Below are positions 1 through 8,876 of a DNA stretch of 38,615 nucleotides, one piece after another. Position 1 is the first letter of the stretch; each line of letters begins with the position of its first letter. This DNA comes from Cyanobacteria bacterium UBA6446 (GTDB lineage Bacteria; Cyanobacteriota; Vampirovibrionia; Gastranaerophilales; Gastranaerophilaceae), in contig DJOE01000022.1 in assembly GCA_002438405.1 (NCBI GenBank), forward strand, positions 1 to 38,615, written 5' to 3'. The position numbers and the translations under genes were made by a program. A model generated the notes under the pieces. It was not told where the DNA came from, searched no databases, and saw only the letters and a program-made list of their open reading frames with translations.

Positions 1-36
1 CGGTTAAAACCTTTACTACAAGACTATTACGGGTTG

Positions 37-47
37 CCCCCCCCCCC
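37..47. repeat. Homopolymer run of 11 C
   Basis: Eleven consecutive C follow GGGTTG. No gene of the window overlaps the run. It could be a slippage-prone tract in a repeat or a sequencing artefact near the window edge. Confidence 0.8.
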
Positions 48-160
48 TAAAATCGCTCTATGACTGCATTTCAGCATTATTTAGTCCTTTCTCTTTGCTA
101 TACTTAACTCATGTGTGACTTCTATATTCTGCTTTTGAGATTAGGTTGTTACCCTCTCTG

Positions 161-182
161 TCTCTCCCTAATTAGGGAGAGA
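161..182. repeat. Perfect 22-bp palindrome
   Basis: The arms TCTCTCCCTAA and TTAGGGAGAGA are exact reverse complements with no spacer. ATTTTTAATT follows on the plus strand, so it could act as a weak terminator for a plus-strand transcript entering from outside the window. There is no T-run on the minus side, so it is not an obvious terminator for the minus-strand GNAT genes. Related CTCCC/GGGAG hairpins occur near 30860 and 37650, which suggests an intergenic repeat family. Confidence 0.6.
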
Positions 183-262
183 ATTTTTAATTACTTTTCA
201 AGTATATCATTTTTTTCAGGACTTTTCAATATTTGTTTAAATTTAACCCCACCATTCTCTTA

Positions 263-883
263 TCAATAAAATTTCTTTAATCCTTTTAAAAACTTGAATA
301 ATTTTCCTAAAGTTGACACTTTTGGTGTTTCTGTCGGAGTATATGGCAAATACATTTTTAAAGGATTGGATTTCCTTTTACTTACATTCATTCCAAGTTT
401 TATACATTTATCTAAATATTTGTTCATTTTGGGTGAATTTGATACAAACCCCATTTTCTTATAAAAAACATGTGGAGGTCTATCATAGTCATAAGCTCTA
501 CTTGCAATTAAGTGAACTCGTCCTTTGCAATCCATAGCTTTACTCTCATTTTTTGCAAGAGTAATAAATTTTGTTCCATTACCTTTATCACGAACATTTG
601 ATTTTAAATAATCAATTTCAAAAGACTTGTATGGCGCAATTTGTGGGTAAAATGCACGATTACCTATATTATATAAAACAGGCCGAGCTTCCATTTCGCC
701 TAATTGTTTACCTGTTTTTGTATTAAAAAGATAGTATTTATAACCAACAGGAGAACAATCAACCGCAAATGATTGTCCGGTATTATACATTTCCGTTCGG
801 TAGAAAAGTTTATCCGGAATATTTTTTTGCGGACGCAATAAATATGATGAATTAAAATTTCCCATACATATATTTAAAAACAT
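263..883 (-). CDS. GNAT-like N-acetyltransferase (second of tandem pair)
   Basis: This 206-residue protein resembles the GNAT acetyltransferase fold. GNGTKFITLA fits the acetyl-CoA-binding motif A, and PPHVFYKKMGF fits the motif B region that ends a GNAT core. It is a clear paralogue of the gene immediately upstream, with which it shares VHLIAS/IHLIAS, RPP-VFYKK-GF and the GKQLGEME/GNCLGKME strand. It starts 18 bp after that gene's stop, so the two are probably cotranscribed. No good Shine-Dalgarno precedes either the first ATG or the in-frame Met7, so the start is uncertain. The C-terminal 40 residues are lysine-rich and outside the GNAT core. The substrate cannot be predicted, and a GNAT-fold protein without acetyltransferase activity is possible. 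Confidence 0.65.
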   Translation of the reverse strand: MFLNICMGNFNSSYLLRPQKNIPDKLFYRTEMYNTGQSFAVDCSPVGYKYYLFNTKTGKQLGEMEARPVLYNIGNRAFYPQIAPYKSFEIDYLKSNVRDKGNGTKFITLAKNESKAMDCKGRVHLIASRAYDYDRPPHVFYKKMGFVSNSPKMNKYLDKCIKLGMNVSKRKSNPLKMYLPYTPTETPKVSTLGKLFKFLKGLKKFY

Positions 884-901
884 TTTGGAAATAATTATTG
901 C

Positions 902-1465
902 TTAAATCCAATGAAAAATATCTGGAAACATTTTTTTAGCTTCTTGCAAACATTTTGCAACTTTACCGGAATTATCAACATTCTTTTCTATATACATAAA
1001 AGAATCTCCTAATGCACGATTTATCGGTTTGTTATCTTTTATATAATCATCAACAATTTTTTCTACTTCTTTTTCATATTTCCCAAATTTAAAACCAACT
1101 TTTTTATAAAATACTTGCGGAGGACGTTTTTCGTCATAAACATCTGACGCAATTAAATGGATATTACCATTGCAGAAATTTTTAAAACTCTCGACTTTAG
1201 CCACATTTATTAATGCAGTACCAACACCTTCAAATCTTTTATGGGCATTCAATTTTTTTATATACAATGATGCATATTTTTTAGAATTCGGAGAATACAA
1301 AAACTGCTGATTATTCACAATTTCTGGCTCTGTTTCCATTTTTCCAAGGCAGTTACCCTTTTTATCATATATTCTAAAAACTGTGTGTTGAGAGTATTTA
1401 GCTCTCTTTTTGATAACAACTCTTTCCGTAAATCTATGAGGTTTTAATGGTGGAAATTTTAACAT
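902..1465 (-). CDS. GNAT-like N-acetyltransferase (first of tandem pair)
   Basis: The protein carries a GNAT-like core with RFEGVGTALINVAK as the acetyl-CoA loop and RPPQVFYKKVGFKF as the terminal motif. It is paralogous to the gene downstream and presumably arose by tandem duplication. I start it at the ATG at 1465. An in-frame TTG at 1507 would add 14 residues, but it has no Shine-Dalgarno; an AGGAG lies 16 nt before the chosen ATG, farther than usual. The gene is divergent from murC across a short AT-rich region. The fold assignment is fairly secure; the substrate is unknown. Confidence 0.65.
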   Translation of the reverse strand: MLKFPPLKPHRFTERVVIKKRAKYSQHTVFRIYDKKGNCLGKMETEPEIVNNQQFLYSPNSKKYASLYIKKLNAHKRFEGVGTALINVAKVESFKNFCNGNIHLIASDVYDEKRPPQVFYKKVGFKFGKYEKEVEKIVDDYIKDNKPINRALGDSFMYIEKNVDNSGKVAKCLQEAKKMFPDIFHWI

Positions 1466-1609
1466 AACATAAACTTTAAAACTCCTAAAAATAGTTTTTG
1501 ATACCAAAAGAAAATAATGTTAAAAAATAATAATTTTCAAACTGAAATCTTATTTTGGTATTATAATTATAAAATAGTAGAGAGTATATAAATAGTAGGG
1601 ATTAAAGTT

Positions 1610-3013
1610 TTGGAAAAGAAAAAATATCACTTTATAGCAATAGGTGGAGTCGGAATGAGCGGTTTAGCAAAGTACTTGCTACAAAACGGTTTTGAAGTTT
1701 CAGGCTCTGATATAAATGACAGTAAATATGTTCAAGAAGTAAGAAATCTTGGAGCAAAAGTTTTCATTGGACACAATGAAAGCAATGTTCCAGATGATTG
1801 TATAGTTGTTGCAAGTACTGCAATTCGTGAAGACAATCCGGAAAAACAAAAAGCAAGAAGATTAGGTTTACCAATTTATCACCGTTCAGATTTGCTTGCA
1901 GAAATTTCAAAGAATGAAAAATATTTTATGGGTTTTTCAGGAACTCACGGAAAAACTACAACTAGCGGACTTTGCTCTTATGTAATGGAAAAAGCAGGAT
2001 TAAAACCATCATACATCGTTGGTGGAATTATTCCGGAATTGAATACAAACGCAAATTCGACTGGTGAAAAATTTTTTATAGCAGAACTTGATGAAAGTGA
2101 TGGTACAATTGTTAAATATTCTCCTAATTTGGTGGTCGTAAACAATCTTGAACCTGACCATTTAGATTTTTATAAAAACGGTTTGGAGTCAATACTTGAA
2201 ACATTTGAAACCTTCCTATCAAATATGAGAGAAAATGGAATTGTAATGGCAAATATGGATAATGAGGGTGTTAAACGTTTGGTTAAACATTTCTCACAAA
2301 CTCCACTTGCTCATAATGCTGAATTTGTAACTTATTCAATTGGGGGAAATACAGATTATTCAGCAAAGAATATTAAATACAATGAGGATTATACAGAATT
2401 TGATATTCTTCACAAAGGGGAATTTAAAACAAGACTAAAAATTTGTCTTAAAGGAGTTCACAATGTATATAATTCACTTGCTGTTTGGGCAAGTTTGAAT
2501 GAATCAGGTGTTGATATGAATTTAGTATCTTCACATTTTGCAACTTTTACAGGTATGGGCAGAAGATTTCAAAAAGTTGGAGAATTCAACGGAATTTCAA
2601 TTTATGATGACTATGCACACCACCCAACAGAAATCAAAGCAACACTTTCTTCTTCTAAATCTTTTAAAAATAAGAATGTTATTGCAGTATTTCAACCTCA
2701 CAGATACACAAGACTTCAAAACTTGTGGAATGAATTTATGGGTGCATTTTCTCACGTAAACAAGGTAATCGTAACCGATGTTTATGCAGCAAGTGAAGAT
2801 CCGATTGATGGTGTAAATTCAGAAGCTTTTGTAAACGAACTAAAAGAAAAAAGTGATATTCCTTGTGAATACGCATCAGGTTCAATAAAAGATGTGGCAG
2901 AAAAATTATACCCAACCCTAAAACCTAACGATATTGTTATTGGATTAGGTGCAGGTACAATTACAAACTTAGGGAAAGAATTATTAGCTCTAAATGAAAA
3001 GGAGAAAAACTAA
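1610..3013 (+). CDS. murC: UDP-N-acetylmuramate--L-alanine ligase
   Basis: MurC joins L-alanine to UDP-MurNAc with ATP in the cytoplasm, the first amino-acid step of peptidoglycan precursor synthesis. The 467 residues match the family length. The N-terminal Rossmann part begins HFIAIGGVGMSGLA (residues 7-20), the ATP loop GTHGKTTTS is at 111-119, and the later DDYAHHPTEI and FQPHRYTR motifs are typical of MurC. The start is TTG at 1610, preceded by GTAGGG at good spacing; no ATG fits. A TATAAT lies at 1562-1567 without a clear -35. It opens a six-gene operon and its 3' end overlaps or abuts murB. Confidence 0.97.
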   Translation: MEKKKYHFIAIGGVGMSGLAKYLLQNGFEVSGSDINDSKYVQEVRNLGAKVFIGHNESNVPDDCIVVASTAIREDNPEKQKARRLGLPIYHRSDLLAEISKNEKYFMGFSGTHGKTTTSGLCSYVMEKAGLKPSYIVGGIIPELNTNANSTGEKFFIAELDESDGTIVKYSPNLVVVNNLEPDHLDFYKNGLESILETFETFLSNMRENGIVMANMDNEGVKRLVKHFSQTPLAHNAEFVTYSIGGNTDYSAKNIKYNEDYTEFDILHKGEFKTRLKICLKGVHNVYNSLAVWASLNESGVDMNLVSSHFATFTGMGRRFQKVGEFNGISIYDDYAHHPTEIKATLSSSKSFKNKNVIAVFQPHRYTRLQNLWNEFMGAFSHVNKVIVTDVYAASEDPIDGVNSEAFVNELKEKSDIPCEYASGSIKDVAEKLYPTLKPNDIVIGLGAGTITNLGKELLALNEKEKN

Positions 3014-3014
3014 G

Positions 3015-3917
3015 TTGTCAATTCTTCCAGAAAAAAACTTGGATATTAAAAAGCTAACTTCTTTCAAAATTGGAGGAAAAATTTCTGAAGTATTTTTTCC
3101 TGAAAATATTGAGGAATTTGTACAAATTTTGAAAGAAAATCCTAATGTCAAAGTGTTTGGAAATCTTTCAAATACCTTAATTTCAGATTACGGTTACAAC
3201 GGAAAAATCATTTTGACAACCAAAATGAATTCTATTCAAATTAATGGAACAAAAGTCATTGCAGATTCTGGTGTTAAAGGACCAAAATTGTCACAAGAAG
3301 TTTGCAAAGCAGGACTTACGGGTTTAGAATTTATGATAGGCTTTCCTGGGTCAATTGGCGGTGAAGTTTGTATGAATGCATCTGCTAACAGTCAATGTAT
3401 AAGTGATACATTGGTTACCATAACTTGTTATTCATCAACAAAAGGACTAATCAAATATACAAAAGAGGAAATGAATTTTGATTATAGGACCTCTCGTTGC
3501 CAGAATGAAAATTTAATCGTTCTACAAGCAGAATTTGAACTTTCAAAAAAAGATACTAAAGAAATTGAAGCTCAAATGAATTCAAATTTAGAATTTAGAA
3601 AAGCGCATCAACCGTCTTTAGTACTACCTAATTGTGGAAGTATTTTCAAAAATCCGCAAAACAATTCCGCAGGAAAACTTCTTGATTCTATTGGAGCGAA
3701 AGAACTAAGTTGTGGTGGAGTTAAGGTTTGGGAAAATCATGCAAATTTTATTGTAAACAACAACTTCGGAACATCAACAGACGTGCTTACTTTGATGTCT
3801 GAAATGCAAACAAAAGTAAAAAATAAGTATGAAATAGATTTACAGCCTGAAATAATATTTTTAGGCGGAAATAATAATAAGGAAAACGAATTATGCAAAA
3901 CATTGTACAAAAAATAG
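3015..3917 (+). CDS. murB: UDP-N-acetylenolpyruvoylglucosamine reductase
   Basis: MurB is the FAD enzyme that reduces UDP-GlcNAc-enolpyruvate to UDP-MurNAc with NADPH. Visible family motifs are TSFKIGG near the N-terminus, GFPGSIGGEV, DYRTSR and NCGSIFKNP, whose Ser is the likely proton donor; ANFIVN and LQPEI follow near the end. I prefer the TTG at 3015, one base after the murC stop, because AAGGAG sits 10 nt upstream of it. An ATG at 2994 inside murC would add seven residues (MKRRKTK) but lacks a well-placed ribosome site. It overlaps ddl by 25 bp, so translational coupling is likely. Confidence 0.95.
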   Translation: MSILPEKNLDIKKLTSFKIGGKISEVFFPENIEEFVQILKENPNVKVFGNLSNTLISDYGYNGKIILTTKMNSIQINGTKVIADSGVKGPKLSQEVCKAGLTGLEFMIGFPGSIGGEVCMNASANSQCISDTLVTITCYSSTKGLIKYTKEEMNFDYRTSRCQNENLIVLQAEFELSKKDTKEIEAQMNSNLEFRKAHQPSLVLPNCGSIFKNPQNNSAGKLLDSIGAKELSCGGVKVWENHANFIVNNNFGTSTDVLTLMSEMQTKVKNKYEIDLQPEIIFLGGNNNKENELCKTLYKK

Positions 3918-4846
3918 ATAAAAATTCTAAAATTGCCGTTCTATGTGGTGGTATGTCATCAGAAGCAGAAGTGTCAAGACGTTCTGGCAAAGGAGTTTTT
4001 GATGCTCTTCAAAGACTTGGTTATACAAAATCTGAACTTGTAGAAGTTGATAAAAATATTGCTCAAAAATTAAAAGATGGGAATTACGACTATGCATACA
4101 ATGTCCTTCACGGCAAATATGGTGAAGACGGTTGTATTCAAGGAATCTTAGAAATCTTACAAATTCCTTATACCGGTTGTGGTGTAATGTCTTCTGCCGT
4201 TTGTATGAATAAAGAATACACAAAGAGAATGCTATCATCATGCAGTGAAATTCCTCTTGCAAAATCTGCTTTTGTAAGAAAAGGCGAAGATGTTATGGAA
4301 AAAACTAAAGACTTGAAATACCCTGTTTTCACAAAACCGGTTTCTGAGGGGTCAAGTTTTGGTATGACAAAAGTTAATTCTCGTGAAGAACTAAAGGCAG
4401 CTTATAATGAAGCTATAAAATATAATGATGATGTTCTTATTGAAGAATTTATTGACGGGTTATTTGTAACTGTTGGAGTTTTAGAACAAGACGGAAAAAA
4501 TTTTGCAACAGAAATCTTAGAAATTATTCCCAAAAATGAGTGGTATGATTATGAATCTAAATACACTCCTGGAATGTCAGAATTCATTCTTCCTGCAAAA
4601 TTTGATGCCGAATTAACTGCAAAGATTAAAAAAATAGCAATTAAATCACACGAAACAGCAGGTTGCAAAGGGGTTTCAAGAGTTGACTTTATGATTAGCA
4701 AAGACGGAATTCCTTATGTTATTGAAATCAATACTTCCCCTGGAATGACTACAACTAGTGACTTACCGGCTCAAGCAAAAGTTATGGGTATAAGTTATGA
4801 TAATTTAGTTCAAATTGTTTTAAATGGAGCAGGCTTGAATAAATAA
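3893..4846 (+). CDS. ddl: D-alanine--D-alanine ligase
   Basis: This 317-residue ATP-grasp enzyme makes D-Ala-D-Ala for the peptidoglycan stem peptide. Visible motifs are CGGMSSEAEVSRRSG at the N-terminus, HGKYGEDGCIQG, the ATP-grasp strand FTKPVSEGSSFGM, EEFIDG, and the metal and substrate motif EINTSPGMT. The omega loop carries YDYESKYTPG; a Tyr at this place is characteristic of D-Ala-D-Ala rather than D-Ala-D-lactate ligases, so vancomycin-type depsipeptide synthesis is not expected. AAGGA precedes the ATG. The gene overlaps murB upstream, and its stop overlaps the ftsQ start as TAATG. Confidence 0.96.
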   Translation: MQNIVQKIDKNSKIAVLCGGMSSEAEVSRRSGKGVFDALQRLGYTKSELVEVDKNIAQKLKDGNYDYAYNVLHGKYGEDGCIQGILEILQIPYTGCGVMSSAVCMNKEYTKRMLSSCSEIPLAKSAFVRKGEDVMEKTKDLKYPVFTKPVSEGSSFGMTKVNSREELKAAYNEAIKYNDDVLIEEFIDGLFVTVGVLEQDGKNFATEILEIIPKNEWYDYESKYTPGMSEFILPAKFDAELTAKIKKIAIKSHETAGCKGVSRVDFMISKDGIPYVIEINTSPGMTTTSDLPAQAKVMGISYDNLVQIVLNGAGLNK

Positions 4847-5799
4847 TGACTGAGGATAATAATTTCAATACAAATGAATATCCGCAAGAAAATGCAAATG
4901 TGCAAGAGGACGAATTTCAAGACGAATTCGCCCTTGCCAAACATTCACTAAAACGCAAACGAATTGAAAGAAAGATTAGAAAAAAACGTAAAAAAGTAAA
5001 AGAATTAAAATCTTTCTTAAGATTTATCAGCTTAATTTTGGTTATTTTTCTTGCATATCATTTTATGAAACTTCCTCAATGGTACTTGCCAAAAGATACT
5101 TTTTCAGACCAAACAGGAAAACATATCGAAATTATTAATAACAATATCATTCCGGATTACGTAATAAGACAATCCTTGAAAAATCTATATGTACCAAAAC
5201 TTCCAATTTTTTTGGTTAAAGTCAAACCTATAAAAAAAGAATTATTTAAAATTCCTGTGATTAAAAATATCTATGTAAGACGTTACGGATTTCCTGCAAG
5301 AATTCAAATCATTGTACGAGAAAGACAACCTATTGCCTTAATTAAAACAGATTTGAAAGCAAAACCTGTAGCATTTTTCACATCTGACGGAATTTTAATT
5401 ACGCATAAAAACTATATGAATTTAGGCAACTCAAAATCTGCTCTAAAAATCTTGACCAATAAACCACAACTTGGCAAAGAATGGACAGTAAAAAAAGTTC
5501 AAGAAGTTGAGAAAATCGTTAAAGCTGTTGAAACATATTCAAATGAAAAAGTTGAGTACATTGATTTGAGAAATCCAAATGATGTTTATGTAAAAATTCA
5601 AACAACAAGCATTCGTTTAGGACAATTAGATAGTACTGTCTTTGAAAGAATTAAACGTATTTACACAATCCTACCGCAAATTGAAGAAGTGGATAGCCAA
5701 ATTAAGTATATTGATTTGAGTTGGGATAAGGTAAACTATTTAAAATTGAAAAAAACTGACAAAAACAGTAAACCTAAAGAGTCGGAAAAAACTGAATAA
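4846..5799 (+). CDS. ftsQ: FtsQ-like cell division protein (POTRA domain)
   Basis: The 317 residues have the FtsQ/DivIB layout. A charged cytoplasmic N-terminus (about 1-56, very Lys/Arg-rich at 36-54) is followed by one membrane helix at about 57-74. A POTRA-like domain (about 90-160) ends in VRRYGFPARIQIIVRERQP, a typical FtsQ element, and a beta-domain follows. FtsQ links the divisome in the membrane to septal peptidoglycan synthesis. Its position straight after murC-murB-ddl, with a 1-bp overlap, is the classical dcw arrangement and strengthens the call. The N-terminal acidic/basic extension is longer than usual. Confidence 0.88.
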   Translation: MTEDNNFNTNEYPQENANVQEDEFQDEFALAKHSLKRKRIERKIRKKRKKVKELKSFLRFISLILVIFLAYHFMKLPQWYLPKDTFSDQTGKHIEIINNNIIPDYVIRQSLKNLYVPKLPIFLVKVKPIKKELFKIPVIKNIYVRRYGFPARIQIIVRERQPIALIKTDLKAKPVAFFTSDGILITHKNYMNLGNSKSALKILTNKPQLGKEWTVKKVQEVEKIVKAVETYSNEKVEYIDLRNPNDVYVKIQTTSIRLGQLDSTVFERIKRIYTILPQIEEVDSQIKYIDLSWDKVNYLKLKKTDKNSKPKESEKTE

Positions 5800-5800
5800 T

Positions 5801-6682
5801 ATGACTTTTAACGAAAAATATTCAAAAATTAAATATCTTGCATCTGCTGAACTAAAAAAAATTGAAGAAAATATTACCACTTCAATTCAAACTCGTGAGC
5901 CGTTAAAATCTCATATTGTGCAATTTTTAACCGCTCCGTCAAAAAGAATTCGTCCGGTTTTAGCTATTTTATACACCAAAGCTTTAGGACAAAATTTAAA
6001 CACGCAACAACTTGAATTATTATCAGCAATTGAACTTGTACATAATGCATCTTTAATTCATGACGATATAATTGACAAAAGTGATTTAAGGCGAGGTCAA
6101 AAAACAATTTCAGCAGAATTCGGAAATAAACTCGGGGTAATTTCAGGAGATTATATTCTCTCTATTGCAATGGAAAAAATTGCAAACTTGAATTCAATTG
6201 ATATACTAAAAAAATTCTCTATTACATTAAATAAAATGTGCCAAGGAGAAATCGACCAAAATTTCGACAGGTTCAAAATCGGAACAATTGAAAATTATAT
6301 TGAAAAATCAAAAAATAAAACTGCTTATCTTTTTGAAACTGCAATGACAAGCTGTGCAATGTTATCACAAACTTCTATTAATTTGTTAAAGACAAGTGAT
6401 TTTGCAATGAATATTGGTATTGCATTTCAAATCAGAGATGATTTAATTAATTTTACTAAAACAGACCGTTCAAAACCGGCACAAAATGATTTGTCAGAGG
6501 GAATTTACACCGCTCCGATTATTTACAGCCAAGATACCAAAAACTATACCAAAGGTATTGAAAAAACTAAGTCTTTGTTAAATAATTATATAGAAAAAGC
6601 GGCTAAACAACTTGATAATCTGCAAGATAATGAGTTTACCGCAGCATTGAAAAATTTCTTGGAGCTTTTAAATAATGAATAA
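5801..6682 (+). CDS. Polyprenyl diphosphate synthase (trans-type)
   Basis: This enzyme condenses isopentenyl diphosphate onto allylic diphosphates to make a prenyl chain. The first aspartate-rich motif is intact (HDDIIDKSDLRRG), as are KRIRPVL and GDYILS. The second is FQIRDDLINF, where the usual third Asp of DDxxD is Asn; the following KPAQNDLSEGIYTAP still matches the family. The length of 293 is slightly short. It sits 1 bp after ftsQ and overlaps lepB by 8 bp. Chain length (geranylgeranyl, heptaprenyl or longer) cannot be read reliably from the sequence, so I give no symbol. Confidence 0.88.
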   Translation: MTFNEKYSKIKYLASAELKKIEENITTSIQTREPLKSHIVQFLTAPSKRIRPVLAILYTKALGQNLNTQQLELLSAIELVHNASLIHDDIIDKSDLRRGQKTISAEFGNKLGVISGDYILSIAMEKIANLNSIDILKKFSITLNKMCQGEIDQNFDRFKIGTIENYIEKSKNKTAYLFETAMTSCAMLSQTSINLLKTSDFAMNIGIAFQIRDDLINFTKTDRSKPAQNDLSEGIYTAPIIYSQDTKNYTKGIEKTKSLLNNYIEKAAKQLDNLQDNEFTAALKNFLELLNNE

Positions 6683-7460
6683 AATTAAACAACAAATGGA
6701 CAACTGGAAAAAGAGAATGAGAGAAAAAAGAGATGCAATTTATATGCATTTCAAGGCAAATCTTCCTGCAAATGTCCAAATGAAACTTGATAAATTTGAA
6801 GAAAGCTACAAAAATTATAAAGAAAGTGCTTTATGCGAGGTTATTGAAACCGTTGTATTTGTTGTGGTAATGGTTATTATCATAAGATTTTTTGTTGGAG
6901 AAATTCGTTGGATTCCATCAGGTTCAATGCACCCAACTTTAGTTGAGGGCGATAGAATTGTTGTTGAAAGATATTCAAGATTTTTCACTACTCCGCAAAG
7001 AGGCGATATTATGGTGTTTTATCCGCCATCAACCAAACTTTCAAGGAGTCCTTTGCCTTTATTTGCAAGACTTACAGGTTTTTGGTGCAAAGATATTGCC
7101 TATATCAAACGTGTTGTGGGTATGCCAGGGGATAAAGTTGAAATCAAAGAAGAAAAAGACGGTTCAGCCTACGTTTATATCAATGATAAAAAATACAAAG
7201 AAAATTATATCAAAAGTGTTTATGAATATCCGCCATGCCCAACAAAAGACACTAGCAAAATCTTGTTAATGAATGACCAAACAATGAAATGCGGACCATT
7301 CAAACTTGATAAAGACAGTTATTTTATGATGGGTGACAATCGTGGAAATTCCCAAGACAGTAGATACTGGGGAACATTGAAAAAAGATAGATTTGTCGGG
7401 CGTGCCGTTGTTATATTTTGGCCATTAAACAGAATGAAAGTATTACACCGTTTAAAATAG
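6675..7460 (+). CDS. lepB: Signal peptidase I
   Basis: LepB cleaves Sec and Tat signal peptides at the outer face of the cytoplasmic membrane. A basic N-terminal cytoplasmic segment of about 53 residues precedes one membrane helix (about 55-74). The catalytic serine is Ser84 in IPSGSMHPTL, and the general base is Lys145 in YIKRVVGMPGDKV. Box E is MGDNRGNSQDSRYWG. A segment between Ser and Lys (about 115-140) is longer than in the shortest family members. It ends the murC operon and overlaps by 9 bp the convergent gene on the other strand, with no terminator between them. Confidence 0.96.
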   Translation: MNKIKQQMDNWKKRMREKRDAIYMHFKANLPANVQMKLDKFEESYKNYKESALCEVIETVVFVVVMVIIIRFFVGEIRWIPSGSMHPTLVEGDRIVVERYSRFFTTPQRGDIMVFYPPSTKLSRSPLPLFARLTGFWCKDIAYIKRVVGMPGDKVEIKEEKDGSAYVYINDKKYKENYIKSVYEYPPCPTKDTSKILLMNDQTMKCGPFKLDKDSYFMMGDNRGNSQDSRYWGTLKKDRFVGRAVVIFWPLNRMKVLHRLK

Positions 7461-7838
7461 GTGATAATATTTCATATAATTTGCCATAATATCAGAACTT
7501 ACACCATTTGCAACATTTGCTTTTACAACTTGATCTTTATCTTGTGAAGTTTGACTATCAATTTTTGATGTTTCGGCATTTTTAGGATTCATTTCTTGTT
7601 GTTTTTGAGCTTGTTGAACTTCTTCAACAAAGTCTTGTAATTGTTGCATAACTTGGGAATGTAATTGCAAATCACCGGAATATGAACCGGTGGATTGAAT
7701 TCCTGCAGTTTCTAAATCTTCAAGAATTTGTTCCCATTGATTGTAGTTAGTTATAGTTGTTCCTTGGGCTTGTGCAGCAGCTTGCGCTTTTCTTAACTCT
7801 TCAATAGATTTAATATCTTCTACATTGTCCATTGCCAT
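7452..7838 (-). CDS. Small glutamine-rich hypothetical protein
   Basis: I do not recognise this protein of about 128 residues. It is hydrophilic, rich in Gln, Ala, Glu and Ser, and its middle (about 55-80) looks like an amphipathic or coiled-coil helix (QVMQQLQDFVEEVQQAQKQQ). There is no signal peptide or membrane segment. The start is the ATG at 7838, because GGAGAG lies 6 nt before it; the ORF is open for 22 more codons upstream, but those lack a ribosome site. The C-terminal codons overlap the end of lepB on the opposite strand. Confidence 0.7.
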   Translation of the reverse strand: MAMDNVEDIKSIEELRKAQAAAQAQGTTITNYNQWEQILEDLETAGIQSTGSYSGDLQLHSQVMQQLQDFVEEVQQAQKQQEMNPKNAETSKIDSQTSQDKDQVVKANVANGVSSDIMANYMKYYHLF

Positions 7839-7940
7839 GACAAACTCTCCATACTTAAAACTTCTTATATATAATATAAGTGTTTTTTTATACGGAAATT
7901 TCAAAAAAACAAATTAGTTTAACATATTGTAATAATTGAA

Positions 7941-8762
7941 TTAAACTTCTGAAACATCAGGTAAATCAATACTTTTTAATCTTTGTTCAATACGACGATA
8001 CCATTTTAAATGTTGTTTGAATAAGATTTTATAATGATCCATATCTCCTTGTGAAATATGTCTGAATTGATCATCTGATGTTTGAGTTAAAGCAGCTTCT
8101 AAGAATTTTGTATATTCTTTCCTATCAATATTAGGGTCAGTTAACTCAATACGCTTACCAAAATCAACAATAACTTCCGGTCTGTTATCTCTCAAAAAAC
8201 AATAATCGATTGAAACAGGGATTAAATTAACCTTGCCAAATCTTTTCACTGCATTGTGAGCAATATAAGCTAAACCGGTTTGAAATTTATACGGACGGAA
8301 ATGAGGTGGTCTGATAATTCCTTGAGGAAAAATACATAAAACATTTCTCAAGTCACCTAAAACATCAACAGAGTACTGCAAAGCTTTCATTGCAGATTGA
8401 GCTGATTTTTTATTTACGGAATATGCTCCACCACGTCTTAACAATGGAAATCTGTTTAATTCCTCAACCATCAAACGAATTTCTTTGTGACAAATTCTGT
8501 GAGTGATATTGTACATAACAATTCCGTCCCACCAATTGCAATGCGGTGCAAAAAGAATTGTTGGAGTATTTTTATCACGTTCATTATAGTTTTCTACACC
8601 TGTATAACGAAATGCATAAAATCTATTTTGCAACATATTAAAAAAGAACAAACTAGCAATTGTTAGCCAAAATTTGTTTGTTTTAGCAGGTTTGAATTTC
8701 TCTTCTTTGTTTCTAAGTTTTGTCGGTGGAATATCCGAATATAATTTTTCCTCTGTAGCCAT
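7941..8762 (-). CDS. PlsC-like 1-acylglycerol-3-phosphate acyltransferase
   Basis: The protein belongs to the lysophospholipid acyltransferase family. Motif I is HCNWWD (HX4D, the catalytic His-Asp pair). A second block is CIFPQGIIRPP, where the usual Glu of FPEGTR is Gln and the Arg is displaced. IPVSIDYCF matches the downstream family strand. A hydrophobic patch near residues 31-47 (WLTIASLFFFNML) may anchor it to the membrane. The likely reaction acylates lysophosphatidate for phospholipid synthesis, but the altered second motif leaves the acceptor open. I start at 8762; an upstream in-frame ATG at 8804 adds 14 residues, and neither has a strong ribosome site. Confidence 0.8.
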   Translation of the reverse strand: MATEEKLYSDIPPTKLRNKEEKFKPAKTNKFWLTIASLFFFNMLQNRFYAFRYTGVENYNERDKNTPTILFAPHCNWWDGIVMYNITHRICHKEIRLMVEELNRFPLLRRGGAYSVNKKSAQSAMKALQYSVDVLGDLRNVLCIFPQGIIRPPHFRPYKFQTGLAYIAHNAVKRFGKVNLIPVSIDYCFLRDNRPEVIVDFGKRIELTDPNIDRKEYTKFLEAALTQTSDDQFRHISQGDMDHYKILFKQHLKWYRRIEQRLKSIDLPDVSEV

Positions 8763-8876
8763 AGATTTATTGTACCCTAATCGTCTAAAAAATAAAACAT
8801 TCAATTAAGAAAACTTAACCCTTTTATCATACGACTATTACAATAAAAAAGCAAGTTATCCGAATGGATTAATTGA

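Larger units (their letters stand above)
1..262. other. Intergenic stretch with C tract and palindrome
   Basis: I find no convincing gene in this stretch. It contains an uninterrupted run of 11 C at 37-47, which is striking in an AT-rich genome. It also contains a perfect 22-bp palindrome at 161-182 (arms TCTCTCCCTAA / TTAGGGAGAGA). On the minus strand the section from about 150 to 1 has stops in the frames I checked. It may be a dispersed intergenic repeat; its identity is unknown. Confidence 0.5.

Noticed and set aside
3893..4846. Possible vancomycin-resistance-type D-Ala-D-lactate ligase
   Set aside because: The omega loop has Tyr in ESKYTPG, as in D-Ala-D-Ala ligases, and no other resistance genes are nearby.
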